DNA of 14,876 nucleotides from Deltaproteobacteria bacterium (GCA_031288745.1 JAITQT010000119.1:1-14876), one strand, 5' to 3'; positions 1 to 6,794 are shown, numbered from the stretch's first letter. Notes: a model not told the origin generated them from the sequence alone. Numbers and translations are program-made.

Positions 1-187
1 GAACCAACTCCTACTTCGGCTGAACCTACTCCCGCTCCAGCCGATGAGAAAAAAGAGGCCCCGGCTAGCGGTGATAAAGACCCAGCTGATAAGACTGATA
101 CTAGCGCAGAACCAACTCCTACTTCGGCTGAACCTACTCCCGCTCCAGCCGATGAGAAAAAAGAGGCCCCGGCTAGTGGAGATAAAG
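1..187 (+). repeat. 108-bp in-frame tandem repeat
   Basis: Bases 1-68 recur without change at 109-176, giving a period of 108 bp (36 codons). The second unit diverges soon after (AGC-GGT becomes AGT-GGA, then GAC-CCA becomes GAT-TCG). More units may lie upstream of the window. The near-perfect DNA identity implies recent duplication or gene conversion, so copy number probably varies between strains. Confidence 0.9.
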
Positions 188-219
188 ATTCGGGCAATCA
201 GAAAATTATGATTGATTAG
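1..219 (+). CDS. C-terminal end of a Pro/Ala/Glu-rich repeat protein (5' partial)
   Basis: Frame 1 is open from the first base to a TAG stop and encodes 72 visible residues; the start lies outside the window. The sequence is low complexity, rich in Pro, Ala, Glu, Asp, Lys, Thr and Ser, and has no Cys, Trp or aromatic residue. A 36-residue block beginning EPTPTSAEPTPAPADEKK is present twice in tandem, and the tail ends NQKIMID. Such acidic, Pro/Ala-rich segments are usually unstructured linkers, for example in envelope or secreted proteins, but no membrane or anchor segment is visible in this piece. No function can be assigned. A terminator follows about 50 bases downstream, so this is the last gene of its transcript. 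That it is coding is supported by the exact in-frame period and synonymous differences near the end of the second unit. Confidence 0.75.
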   Translation, partial: EPTPTSAEPTPAPADEKKEAPASGDKDPADKTDTSAEPTPTSAEPTPAPADEKKEAPASGDKDSGNQKIMID

Positions 220-271
220 TAGCTTTCTAGTTTTAATTTTTAGCTGAGCTTAAAGCTCTTTTAATCTTTAC

Positions 272-311
272 TCGCCCTCGAAGGTTTAGGCCGCTTGAGG
301 GCGATTTTTTT
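272..311 (+). terminator. Rho-independent terminator of the upstream gene
   Basis: An 8-bp stem, TCGCCCTC (272-279) pairing with GAGGGCGA (297-304), encloses a 17-nt loop and runs straight into a seven-T tract. Its orientation and its place about 50 bases after the stop at 219 fit termination of the repeat-protein gene. Confidence 0.8.
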
Positions 312-359
312 CATACTGTGCAATCATTGATCTTTGTTTATTAAGACGGTTAAGCAACT

Positions 360-502
360 TATGTCCGTTCACCAATGTGAACGTTTAAGGGCCCGTTCAC
401 AAAAGAGAACGTTGCAGTGCCAAGCCTATTGAAAGGGACGACAAATACCACAACAATGTAGCCCCCTATAGGAGCTAAGTAATTTTAACATTAATTAAAG
501 TT
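360..502 (+). repeat. R1 MITE-like repeat, truncated copy A (left half)
   Basis: This is the left half of the repeat seen in full at 952-1241 and 9280-9686. It begins with the same end motif (ATGTCCGTTCAC), then a GTTCAC/GTGAAC hairpin, a second CGTTC/GAACG hairpin and the conserved AAGCCTATTGAAAGGGAC block. It closes with TAGCCCCCTATAGGAGCT and AATTTTAACATTAA. Similarity stops after about 502, where unrelated AT-rich DNA begins, so the right half and right inverted repeat are missing. It is more diverged than the other two copies are from each other and is probably older. Confidence 0.8.
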
Positions 503-951
503 GATCAATATTGATTATTCAAAGCTCATAAGGCCCTCTTTTTTGACGAGGGGGGCCAGGCCCTAATTAAGCGTGTGCCCCCGTATTAAGTCCCTAACCG
601 AGCGGCTCCGGGAGCCGTGAGTATGCAGGGTGGGTGACCCAATCGTCAGAACCTTATCAATGAAATTTTCACCATCCATCCCTACTTACCTTACTTAGCC
701 AATAAATGGATGGAAAAAAATTAAATATGCCCCCCCTTTCTTATGTCTTTTCAAGAATTTTGATGGAAAACTCAGGAACTTTTTAAGGAGCAATCTGACT
801 CAATAAATCGACTCTTTCATCTAGTTTGTTTAGCATAAAGAGCCTTAGCTGTGGTTCGAAAAGCCTTAGCCGAGAGTTCACTTTAGGCCGCCGTTGTTTC
901 GATCTTAACGTCAAACACAAAAGAGTTAGCTATCCAGCATACTTTTATATT
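503..951. other. Intergenic, no gene recognised
   Basis: No ORF of convincing size or composition was seen on either strand. Two hairpins stand out: CGGCT/AGCCG within 603-617, and CCATCCAT (672-679) with ATGGATGG (706-713) around a 26-nt loop. Neither is followed by a T-tract, so I do not call them terminators. A run of G and C at 532-562 can also fold imperfectly. The stretch reads like decayed DNA between repeats. Confidence 0.5.
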
Positions 952-1241
952 TAGTGTCCGTTCACAAATGTGAATGCTTAAGGGCCAGCTCACAAGAGAG
1001 AACGCTGCGGGGCCAAGCCTATTGAAAGGGACGACACATCCCGCAGCAATGTAGCCCCCTATAGGAGCTTAGTAATTTTAACATTAAATAAAGTTAAAAT
1101 ATATGGTTGGAGCAGAGAGCTAAATAGAAACGTTAAAAGAACTAATGTTAAGAACTTAAGGATATGCTAAAACTTAATTACAACTCGAAAGTCGCTACCA
1201 GCCGCAACGTGGGGAAAAAAAGACTTGGTTAACGGTTACTA
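952..1241 (+). repeat. R1 MITE-like repeat, full copy B (about 290 bp)
   Basis: The ends are imperfect inverted repeats: TAGTGTCCGTTCAC on the left, against the reverse complement of the right end, TAGTAACCGTTAAC (11 of 14 match). The flanks carry ATATTT on both sides (947-952 and 1241-1246), which looks like a target-site duplication if the element is taken as 953-1240. Inside, an 8-bp stem GCTGCGGG (1004-1011) with CCCGCAGC (1040-1047) holds the conserved AAGCCTATTGAAAGGGAC loop. No ORF is present, so it is non-autonomous. Apart from an inserted element in copy C, it aligns almost base for base with 9280-9686. Confidence 0.85.
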
Positions 1242-1669
1242 TATTTACAACCTGACGGATTTTATTACCGCTCAAACACCGACCAAGTTCATTTTTTATC
1301 TGAGGTAGAATTGCCCCTAAACGTTATGATTTTGTCCTCATTTTCATTGTGTTCAAGGCGAACCCCGAGATGGCCTTTCTGCCCGCCTTTCGCTTTGTCT
1401 GATTTTTCTTAGTTTAAATGTTTTTCCCTATTTGGATTGGAAGAAGGACTAACGTTACTATTACTTAAATTCTTGGGGCACTATGGTCATATGAACCTAA
1501 TAATTTTGGAAACTTCTCCCCATATCCATTGTATGTGCTGGAAGAATTTATCTAAACATAGACGGTTAAATGTGCCCATTCACTGACGGAAAACTAGCCC
1601 ACTATCTAAACGATATTTAAACTATTTTTTCCCCTGAAAGTAAATCTTTTAGGCCCAGAGCAAGATTAA
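1242..1669. other. Intergenic, no gene recognised
   Basis: AT-rich DNA between repeat copy B and the broken ORF at 1681-1947. I see no long reading frame, RNA gene or clear terminator. Codon-like stretches are short and stop often. Confidence 0.45.
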
Positions 1670-1680
1670 GGTCCCCTCAG

Positions 1681-1947
1681 TTAATTTTTATTTTTTTGAC
1701 CACGGGTGGTATACTTTTCATGGTAAAACTTAACCAGAATGGTATCCTTATACTGGTAATATCCAGCTGGACAATATTTTCCTTCTTTTTTGACAAAATA
1801 AACCTTCCTAAACAAAACATGATAGACTTTTTCCCATACCTGTAGCGATTAATCTTTAGGCTTAACAATCTGACCATTTTGCTCCAAAAGTTCGACAAGC
1901 TTAGGTATTCTGGTTACTACTTTAATGATAAACTTTGAGGGGACCAT
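1681..1947 (-). pseudogene. Broken ORF of unknown function inside a 10-bp inverted repeat
   Basis: On the minus strand an ATG at 1947 opens a frame of 32 codons (starting MVPSKFIIKVVTRIPKLVEL) to a TAA at 1849-1851. The same frame then continues for 55 codons, containing KEGKYCPAGYYQYKDTILVK, to a TAA at 1681-1683. The two halves share a Lys/Tyr/Val-rich character, which suggests one small gene split by a point-mutation stop. GGTCCCCTCA (1670-1679) and its exact reverse complement TGAGGGGACC (1936-1945) bracket the region. This suggests a small mobile element or IS fragment of about 276 bp. I do not recognise the protein family. A 73-codon frame starting with TTG at 1898 overlaps in another phase and looks less protein-like. 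Confidence 0.35.
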
Positions 1948-2270
1948 AAACCCTAGCCTTCGGGATTAAAATAGATAAAATGTTCTAAGATCAAAACAAC
2001 TACTTTAATTTAGATTGTCAACCTCAAAGCCTAATTTTTTTCTGCCCACCGGATTGATTGAAGACAAATTAATTTTTACTATTTACCTCTGTAAACAGCT
2101 AATTTTAAGGGAGATATAACTTAAATATTACCTCACCAATATAATTAACAAAAATTTATCAAAAAAAATTAATCGTCTTAATTTTTTGACTAAATCATTA
2201 TTATATTTAATTTTATAGCTTATAATCTTAGATAGGAAGGTCCTTACTTTTTTCAATAAGGAGTACTAAA
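1948..2270. other. AT-rich leader region upstream of the gph operon
   Basis: Very AT-rich and without a gene. It must hold the promoter for the operon starting at 2271. The best element is a perfect TATAAT at 2221-2226, but no good -35 sits 16-18 bases upstream of it. A TTGACT at 2186-2191 is too far away to pair with it. Nothing else was recognised. Confidence 0.4.
2221..2226 (+). promoter_or_regulatory. Possible -10 element of the gph-coaE-rarA operon
   Basis: A perfect TATAAT lies 44 bases upstream of the GTG start and upstream of the Shine-Dalgarno AAGGAG (2258-2263). The corresponding -35 position is weak. In such AT-rich DNA a chance match is possible. Confidence 0.25.
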
Positions 2271-2921
2271 GTGGCTGCCCAGGCCGTCATATTCGATCTA
2301 GACGGAACTATCTTAAACACCCTCCCCTCTCTAGCCGAAAGCCTAAATGCCGTTCTCTTAGAGCACCAGCTTCCGACTTTAAAGCTAGAATCGGTCAAAG
2401 CGATAATTGGCGACGGCATCTTAAAACTAATCGAAAGGGCCTTACCGCCTTCAAAACGCCAAGAAGGCCTAGCCATTAGTTTGAAAGCCGACTTTAAAAC
2501 CCAATACAGCCTCCGCCAGTTTAATCAATGCTCCCCTTACAAGGGAATAATTAATCTTTTATCAGCTCTTAAGGCTAGAGGCCTTAAATTAGCCGTTTTA
2601 TCAAATAAAGATCAAGAAAACGTCTCGGTCTTAATCGATCGTTTTTTCCCTAAGACCTTTTCCCTCGCTTTAGGCGCTAGTCCCGCTCGGCCCCCTAAGC
2701 CTAGCCCGGAAGGGGCCTTAGAAATCATCTCTAGCTTTAAAGTAAATTCTAGCCATGTTTGTTACCTAGGCGACGGGGAAACCGATATGCTCTTAGCTAG
2801 CCGCCTAGGCTTTAAAGCCCTGGGGGCCGCTTGGGGCTATAGAGCTAAAGAGAACTTAATAAAAAACGGAGCCCAAGCTATCTTAGAGGCCCCTAAAGAG
2901 CTGTTAAATTTTTTAGATTAA
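2271..2921 (+). CDS. gph: HAD-family phosphatase, phosphoglycolate phosphatase-like
   Basis: A 216-residue cytoplasmic HAD-superfamily hydrolase, close to the usual 210-230 residues of Gph proteins. Motif I is FDLDGT with nucleophile D9 and acid/base D11. Motif II is the Ser in VLSNKD (S111). A likely motif III Lys is K143 in RPPKPSP, and motif IV is GDGETD (D168 and D172). The region between motif I and residue 90 is the helical C1 cap of the Gph/PGMB type. The family forms an Asp-phosphate intermediate with Mg2+ and removes phosphate from 2-phosphoglycolate or similar small molecules. Substrate cannot be fixed from sequence, and pyrophosphatase (PpaX) or beta-phosphoglucomutase-like roles are alternatives. 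The GTG start is supported by AAGGAG seven bases upstream. It is the first gene of a run with coaE (22-base gap) and rarA. CTAG is notably frequent in the gene. Confidence 0.88.
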   Translation: MAAQAVIFDLDGTILNTLPSLAESLNAVLLEHQLPTLKLESVKAIIGDGILKLIERALPPSKRQEGLAISLKADFKTQYSLRQFNQCSPYKGIINLLSALKARGLKLAVLSNKDQENVSVLIDRFFPKTFSLALGASPARPPKPSPEGALEIISSFKVNSSHVCYLGDGETDMLLASRLGFKALGAAWGYRAKENLIKNGAQAILEAPKELLNFLD

Positions 2922-2943
2922 TCTTTTTTCTGGCTAAACCATC

Positions 2944-3657
2944 GTGAATTTTATAGACCATACTCAACGCCCTAAACTTACGCCTCGTCCCCAAGAGCCC
3001 TCGGCCCCGCCCTGGGCCGTGGATGGAGAGGAACTTTTACTCTCTAAAGTAGGTTCGGTTAAAGCTGCCCTCACCGGCTCGGTGGCCTCGGGTAAATCCA
3101 CGGTCGCGGCCTTATTGGCCGCCTTCGGGGCCGATATCATAGATTTCGATATCTTAGCAAGAGACTCTTTGGCCCCTCAAACCGAAGAGCTTTTTAGGGT
3201 GGCCCAACTTTTTGGTCCCAAATGCCTAAACCAAGACCATTCTCTCAACCGCACCTACGTTGGCCAAATAATCTTTAAAGATCGAGCCAAACGTCTAGCT
3301 CTAGAGGCTATCGTCCACCCTAAATGTTGGCTAATGATGCTTGAAAAACTTAAATCCTTAAGCTTAAGCCCGCTAGTCGTAATCGACGTGCCCCTTTTAT
3401 TTGAAGCGGCTTTAAATTCGCTTTTTAACCCTGTAGTACTAAGCTTTGCCAAGCCTGAACGACAATTACAAAGACTTATGGAGCGCAACCCTAAATTAGG
3501 CCGCCGTCAGGCCAAAAGGATAATAGAGAGCCAATGGCCCATTAGTCAAAAAGTGAGACTAGCCTCTTTTATCGTCGATAACGACGGCTCGGTTTCTTAC
3601 GTGATAGAACAAACTAAACAATTATACGAACGCTTAATAAACTGGGGCCACGCATGA
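2944..3657 (+). CDS. coaE: Dephospho-CoA kinase with an N-terminal extension
   Basis: It phosphorylates the 3'-hydroxyl of dephospho-CoA with ATP, the last step of CoA synthesis, in the cytoplasm. The P-loop GSVASGKST spans residues 45-53. IDFDILARD (66-74) is the family's Asp-containing substrate motif, IVHP (123-126) and DVPLLFE (148-154) are typical CoaE blocks, and VDNDGS near 211-216 matches the usual IDN-(D/N)-G segment. The kinase core is about 195 residues, a normal length, but it is preceded by about 36 Pro-rich residues where CoaE usually starts within 10 residues of the P-loop. The start at GTG 2944 is uncertain: no Shine-Dalgarno is visible, and a GTG at 3019 would shorten the extension without improving the ribosome site. 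The stop overlaps the rarA start (ATGA), indicating translational coupling. Confidence 0.92.
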   Translation: MNFIDHTQRPKLTPRPQEPSAPPWAVDGEELLLSKVGSVKAALTGSVASGKSTVAALLAAFGADIIDFDILARDSLAPQTEELFRVAQLFGPKCLNQDHSLNRTYVGQIIFKDRAKRLALEAIVHPKCWLMMLEKLKSLSLSPLVVIDVPLLFEAALNSLFNPVVLSFAKPERQLQRLMERNPKLGRRQAKRIIESQWPISQKVRLASFIVDNDGSVSYVIEQTKQLYERLINWGHA

Positions 3658-4991
3658 AAAGTGATAGTCCGACCGACTTTTTCGAGCCTTTGGCGCAAAG
3701 AATGAGGCCTAGACACATAGACGAATTTATTGGTCAAGAGCGCTTATTGGGATCCGATAAGCTCTTACGACGCCTCTACGAGGAGGGGGCCTTAACCTCC
3801 CTTATCCTCTGGGGCCCGCCTGGAGTGGGCAAAACATCGCTAGCAAGGTTAATCACCAAAAAGGCTGAGGCCGATTACGTCGAGTTCTCAGCCGTTCTCT
3901 CAGGCATCAAAGACGTGCGCGAGGTAGTTGAGCGGGCCCGTAAGGCTAGAGAGGAGAGAAGCCGCCCCACGGTCTTATTCGTTGACGAAATTCACCGCTT
4001 TAACAAAGCTCAACAAGACGCCTTTCTGCCCCACGTTGAAAGCGCTCTAATCACTTTAATCGGAGCTACCACTGAAAACCCCTCATTTGAAATTATCCCC
4101 GCCTTACTTTCTAGAACCAAGGTCTTAGTCCTTGAACCTCTTACTTCAAAAGATTTAGAACAATTGACCCTTAAGGCTTTAAACGATTGCGAGCGTGGGT
4201 TAGGCCGCTTAAAGGCCCAAATTGATACGTCGGCCTTAGATTTTTTGATCTTAAGCTCCGGGGGCGACGCGAGATCGCTACTAAACGCCTTAGAGCTAGC
4301 CGCAGCTATGGCCATAAGAGACGCCGGCGGCCATAAGCTCATAACCCTTGAAATCGCCCAAGAATCGGTTCAAAAAAAGGCCTGGCGCTACGATAAAAAC
4401 GGAGAAGAGCATTATAACCTGATCTCGGCTCTCCATAAGTCGCTTAGAGACAGCGATCCCGACGGGGCCCTTTATTGGTTAGCTAGGATGCTTGAGGGCG
4501 GGGAAGATCCCATCTATCTCTTACGGCGCATGATCCGCTTCGCCTCCGAAGACGTAGGCCTAGCCGACCCCTTGGCCTTAATGCTAGGCGTTTCGGCCTT
4601 AGAAAGCTATAAACTACTTGGCTCCCCCGAAGGCGATCTAGCCTTGGCCCATTTGGCCGTCCACCTAGCTTTAGCCCCTAAATCCAACTCCGTCTACAAA
4701 GCCTTTGGCCTAGCCATATCGGACGCTAGAACTTACGGCCCGCTACCAACACCTCTACACATTCGCAACGCCCCCTCGCGGCTGATGAAAGAACTTGGCT
4801 ACGGCAAAGGCTATCGCTACGCCCACGACTACGAGGAGGCCTTAGTTGAGCAAGAGCATTTACCCAAAGAACTCTTAGGCCGCTCCTATTACCAACCCAG
4901 CGATAGTGGCCGAGAAAAGGCCTTAAAAGAAATGTTGGAACTAAGAGTACGGCTGAAAAAAAATGTTAAAAAAAACGATGCCCCCTCTTAA
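3654..4991 (+). CDS. rarA: Replication-associated recombination protein A (RarA/MgsA), AAA+ ATPase
   Basis: A 445-residue protein of the RarA/MgsA/WRNIP1 family, which acts as a tetrameric DNA-dependent ATPase at stalled or gapped replication forks. Walker A is GPPGVGKT (54-61) and Walker B is LFVDEIHR (108-115, with D111 and E112). The sensor-1 stretch GATTEN (137-142) leads to the arginine-finger region SRT (R154). The C-terminal half carries the expected RarA blocks, including DSDPDGALYWLARMLEGGED and the later RNAPSRLMKELGYGKGY, for tetramerisation and clamp-loader-like folding. Length is normal for the family. The ATG overlaps the coaE stop by four bases. At its 3' end it contains two A8 runs (4956-4963 and 4968-4975), and the next gene starts within it, so translation of the two is probably coupled. 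Confidence 0.95.
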   Translation: MKSDSPTDFFEPLAQRMRPRHIDEFIGQERLLGSDKLLRRLYEEGALTSLILWGPPGVGKTSLARLITKKAEADYVEFSAVLSGIKDVREVVERARKAREERSRPTVLFVDEIHRFNKAQQDAFLPHVESALITLIGATTENPSFEIIPALLSRTKVLVLEPLTSKDLEQLTLKALNDCERGLGRLKAQIDTSALDFLILSSGGDARSLLNALELAAAMAIRDAGGHKLITLEIAQESVQKKAWRYDKNGEEHYNLISALHKSLRDSDPDGALYWLARMLEGGEDPIYLLRRMIRFASEDVGLADPLALMLGVSALESYKLLGSPEGDLALAHLAVHLALAPKSNSVYKAFGLAISDARTYGPLPTPLHIRNAPSRLMKELGYGKGYRYAHDYEEALVEQEHLPKELLGRSYYQPSDSGREKALKEMLELRVRLKKNVKKNDAPS

Positions 4992-5682
4992 GAGCCAAAA
5001 GGAAAAGAGCCTAGATAGGACCCAATGTTTTTTCTTATGGGCCTTAGCCGTTGCTCCTGGGCCCTTAAAGCTAAGCGAGATTAAGCCAAGCTTAAAACCT
5101 ATAGCTAAGCGCTTGGAGCTAATTGAGCTTGGCTTTATCGAAGAAACAAAGGTAAAAATTAAAGGTCAAAAAGGGCGAAGACTTCTTTCTATCGCCCCTA
5201 AAGGCCTTAACTTTTTAGAAAGTCAAGAAGGCCTCAATGTCCTTAGATCCGGCCCTTGGTCCATAAATCACCATTTAGGCCAACTAATTGAAAAGTTACT
5301 TTTAGTCTTTAAAGAGAGTGAAATCTCTCTTTTAAACCTTATAAGACCTCAAAACCAAAATGAAGCAAGCACCGTTTCTCTTAAGCCTTTAGAACAAGTA
5401 AGTAATCTGGCCCCACTCTCTTTTAAACAAAGTCTTTATCTTAAGCTTAAAGAACTCCCCTTACACCTTAAAACGCCTGGCGGGGCCGTAAGGTTAGAGA
5501 CCGTGCGCTCTCTTTTTAATCATATAGAACGCCGAGCACTCGATACGGCCCTAATAGAACTTCACCGTGAACGTAAGATAATCTTAGCCCCCGCAGATGA
5601 TCCCGGAACCTTAGACCTAAATCAAGCTCAAGCCGCCTTAGAAATGGGCGGGCGGCTTAACCACCAATTGTTCGCCCTCTAA
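4963..5682 (+). CDS. Winged-helix-like protein of unknown function
   Basis: A 239-residue basic, soluble protein with no signal peptide or membrane segment. I do not recognise a named family. Residues 20-90 read like a winged helix (an LSEIKPSLKPIAKRLELIEL helix pair followed by the basic wing KVKIKGQKGRR). Residues 156-239 resemble a second one, of the type found at the C-terminus of various bacterial regulatory proteins (VRSLFNHIERRALDTALIEL, then HRERKIILAPADDPGTLDLN). A Ser/Gln-rich linker near 125-150 separates them. DNA binding is therefore inferred, not shown. The ATG at 4963 overlaps rarA by 29 bases, and an ATG at 4978 would give a 14-base overlap; neither has a clear Shine-Dalgarno. 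A TGA at 4954-4956 closes the frame just upstream. Last gene of the operon. Confidence 0.8.
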   Translation: MLKKTMPPLKSQKEKSLDRTQCFFLWALAVAPGPLKLSEIKPSLKPIAKRLELIELGFIEETKVKIKGQKGRRLLSIAPKGLNFLESQEGLNVLRSGPWSINHHLGQLIEKLLLVFKESEISLLNLIRPQNQNEASTVSLKPLEQVSNLAPLSFKQSLYLKLKELPLHLKTPGGAVRLETVRSLFNHIERRALDTALIELHRERKIILAPADDPGTLDLNQAQAALEMGGRLNHQLFAL

Positions 5683-6041
5683 ATAGAGCTAGCACCAATG
5701 CCGACAACTAAAAAAGCCGCTTAATGTGAAGGCTTCGTAAAACCCTTTTGGTTAGTTTTGGGTTATATTTTTACCTATTATAAAATAGATAAGCTATAGT
5801 TGATCGAAGCGCAAAAAGTCACCTTTATCAGTCCTTAAATTTGTAACAGGGCCTTATTACTAGTTAATATTTTTGACTACTTTGCTTTTAAGAGGTTTTT
5901 GCGCTTCGCTCATAGTTCACCAAAATATTCGGCTGTAACTGAAGATATTGAGCGACTCGGGGTATTGGTATTTTATTAGAGCAACTTTATTTTACTTTAG
6001 ACCAAAGTTCCTCGGTAAGAAAAATAAAAGCATTAAAAATA
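5683..6041. other. Intergenic region holding an R2 element
   Basis: No gene seen. A weak hairpin, AACCC (5741-5745) with GGGTT (5760-5764) followed by an AT-rich tail containing TTTTT, is the only candidate terminator for the operon. The R2 repeat occupies 5801-5912. The remainder to 6041 is AT-rich and, read on the minus strand, is the 3' flank of the group II intron. Confidence 0.45.
5801..5912 (+). repeat. R2 MITE, copy 1 (112 bp)
   Basis: Terminal inverted repeats TGATCGAAGCGCAAAAA (5801-5817) and TTTTTGCGCTTCGCTCA (5896-5912) match at 16 of 17 positions. The flanks are TAGT on both sides (5797-5800 and 5913-5916), a 4-bp target-site duplication, or 5 bp (ATAGT) if the last A is counted outside. 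The interior is AT-rich with no ORF. A second copy lies at 9491-9604, inside R1 copy C, with the same ends and conserved interior (CCTTATTACTAGTTAAT). Confidence 0.88.
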
Positions 6042-6794
6042 GTAGGGTAAAGTACTGGCGCGGTAGCTTCCGCCCCGTTTCCAGTCCCCCCGTCAAACCG
6101 GGCCTGCGGAGTTACCGCACCCGAATAGGCCTTCTTTCAGGGACATTGAAAAGGGGACACTCCCTATCCCGTGAGAAATTCTGAACTTCGCAGTGATATA
6201 TAGTCATATCTGTAGTCCTCAGGCTTTTCAGGGGAACGTAATCGGTATAGCCGTTATTCCACCTTTTTCCCCTTCCATGACCTGTTCTGGGTTAAGGGCC
6301 CTTCCCTCCCACCGTGATTAGCGCTCTCTTAAGTACTACGACCCTATCCGACTCCCGGGAGGCCCAGCCTATTTGTCGCCGGAAACCGGTTTTACGCCCG
6401 TCTCTAAGCACAACCTTCGCGGGTCTCCGGTGTTACCACTCGCCCCTTGTGTTTAGGCCATCGCCATTACCCCGGCGGGCTCGACAGGCTTTATCTGCTG
6501 ATTATCACGTCTTATAATCCGGTGACGTTGACCTTCAATTTACCTATCGAACAGCGGCCTTCCCCAATATATTGGTGGGTCACTCTCGCAACTAACATTT
6601 CGAGGCCTACTCAGCGTTCACTCCCGTTATAACCTACACACTCGCGGCCCTCCTCAAAGAGGACTTTACATCCCATGCTCACAACATTTTATTACCTCCA
6701 CATCGTATGGGATTGCTACCGGCTGGGACAGCAGTAAAAGTTACCGGGTGAGGAGTTTCTCCTCACTACGCGAATGCACCTTTCCACGGCGCAC
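6042..6794 (-). ncRNA. Group II intron without an intron-encoded protein
   Basis: On the minus strand the segment starts GTGCGCC, the group II 5' end consensus, and carries domain I blocks I recognise from bacterial group II introns: GCTGTCCCAGCCGGTAG, GGAGGTAATAAAATG, TAAAGTCCTCTTTGAGGAGG, GAGAGTGACCCACCAAT, GTCACCGGATTATAAGACGT, GGTAATGGCGATGGCC and GTGGTAACACCGGAGACCC. The 3' end has a hairpin with GTGCGGTAACTCCGCA followed by GGCCCGGTTTGACGGGGGG. After it comes a domain VI-like stem (ACTGG/CCAGT) with a following unpaired A near the end, CTTTACCCTAC. Group II introns are self-splicing ribozymes that retrotranspose using a reverse transcriptase normally encoded in domain IV. None fits here, since the whole unit is only about 753 bp, so mobility would need a protein in trans. 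The domain V lower stem and AGC triad are not clear to me, so splicing competence is unproven. It lies in intergenic DNA, with boundaries exact only to a few bases. Confidence 0.8.

Noticed and set aside
360..502. R1 hairpins considered as a CRISPR array or riboswitch
   Set aside because: There are no regularly spaced repeats with unique spacers, and the same unit recurs at distant sites with inverted ends, which fits a mobile repeat better.
603..617. GC-rich hairpin CGGCTCC/GGAGCCG, considered as a tRNA or terminator part
   Set aside because: No cloverleaf, anticodon arm or CCA-proximal stem can be built around it, and no T-tract follows.
5948..6184. A 78-codon plus-strand frame
   Set aside because: It straddles the intron 3' boundary and has no protein-like pattern or good ribosome site.
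6314..6632. Two overlapping plus-strand frames of 61-67 codons
   Set aside because: Both lie inside the group II intron on the opposite strand, and their sequence is explained by conserved ribozyme structure rather than coding.
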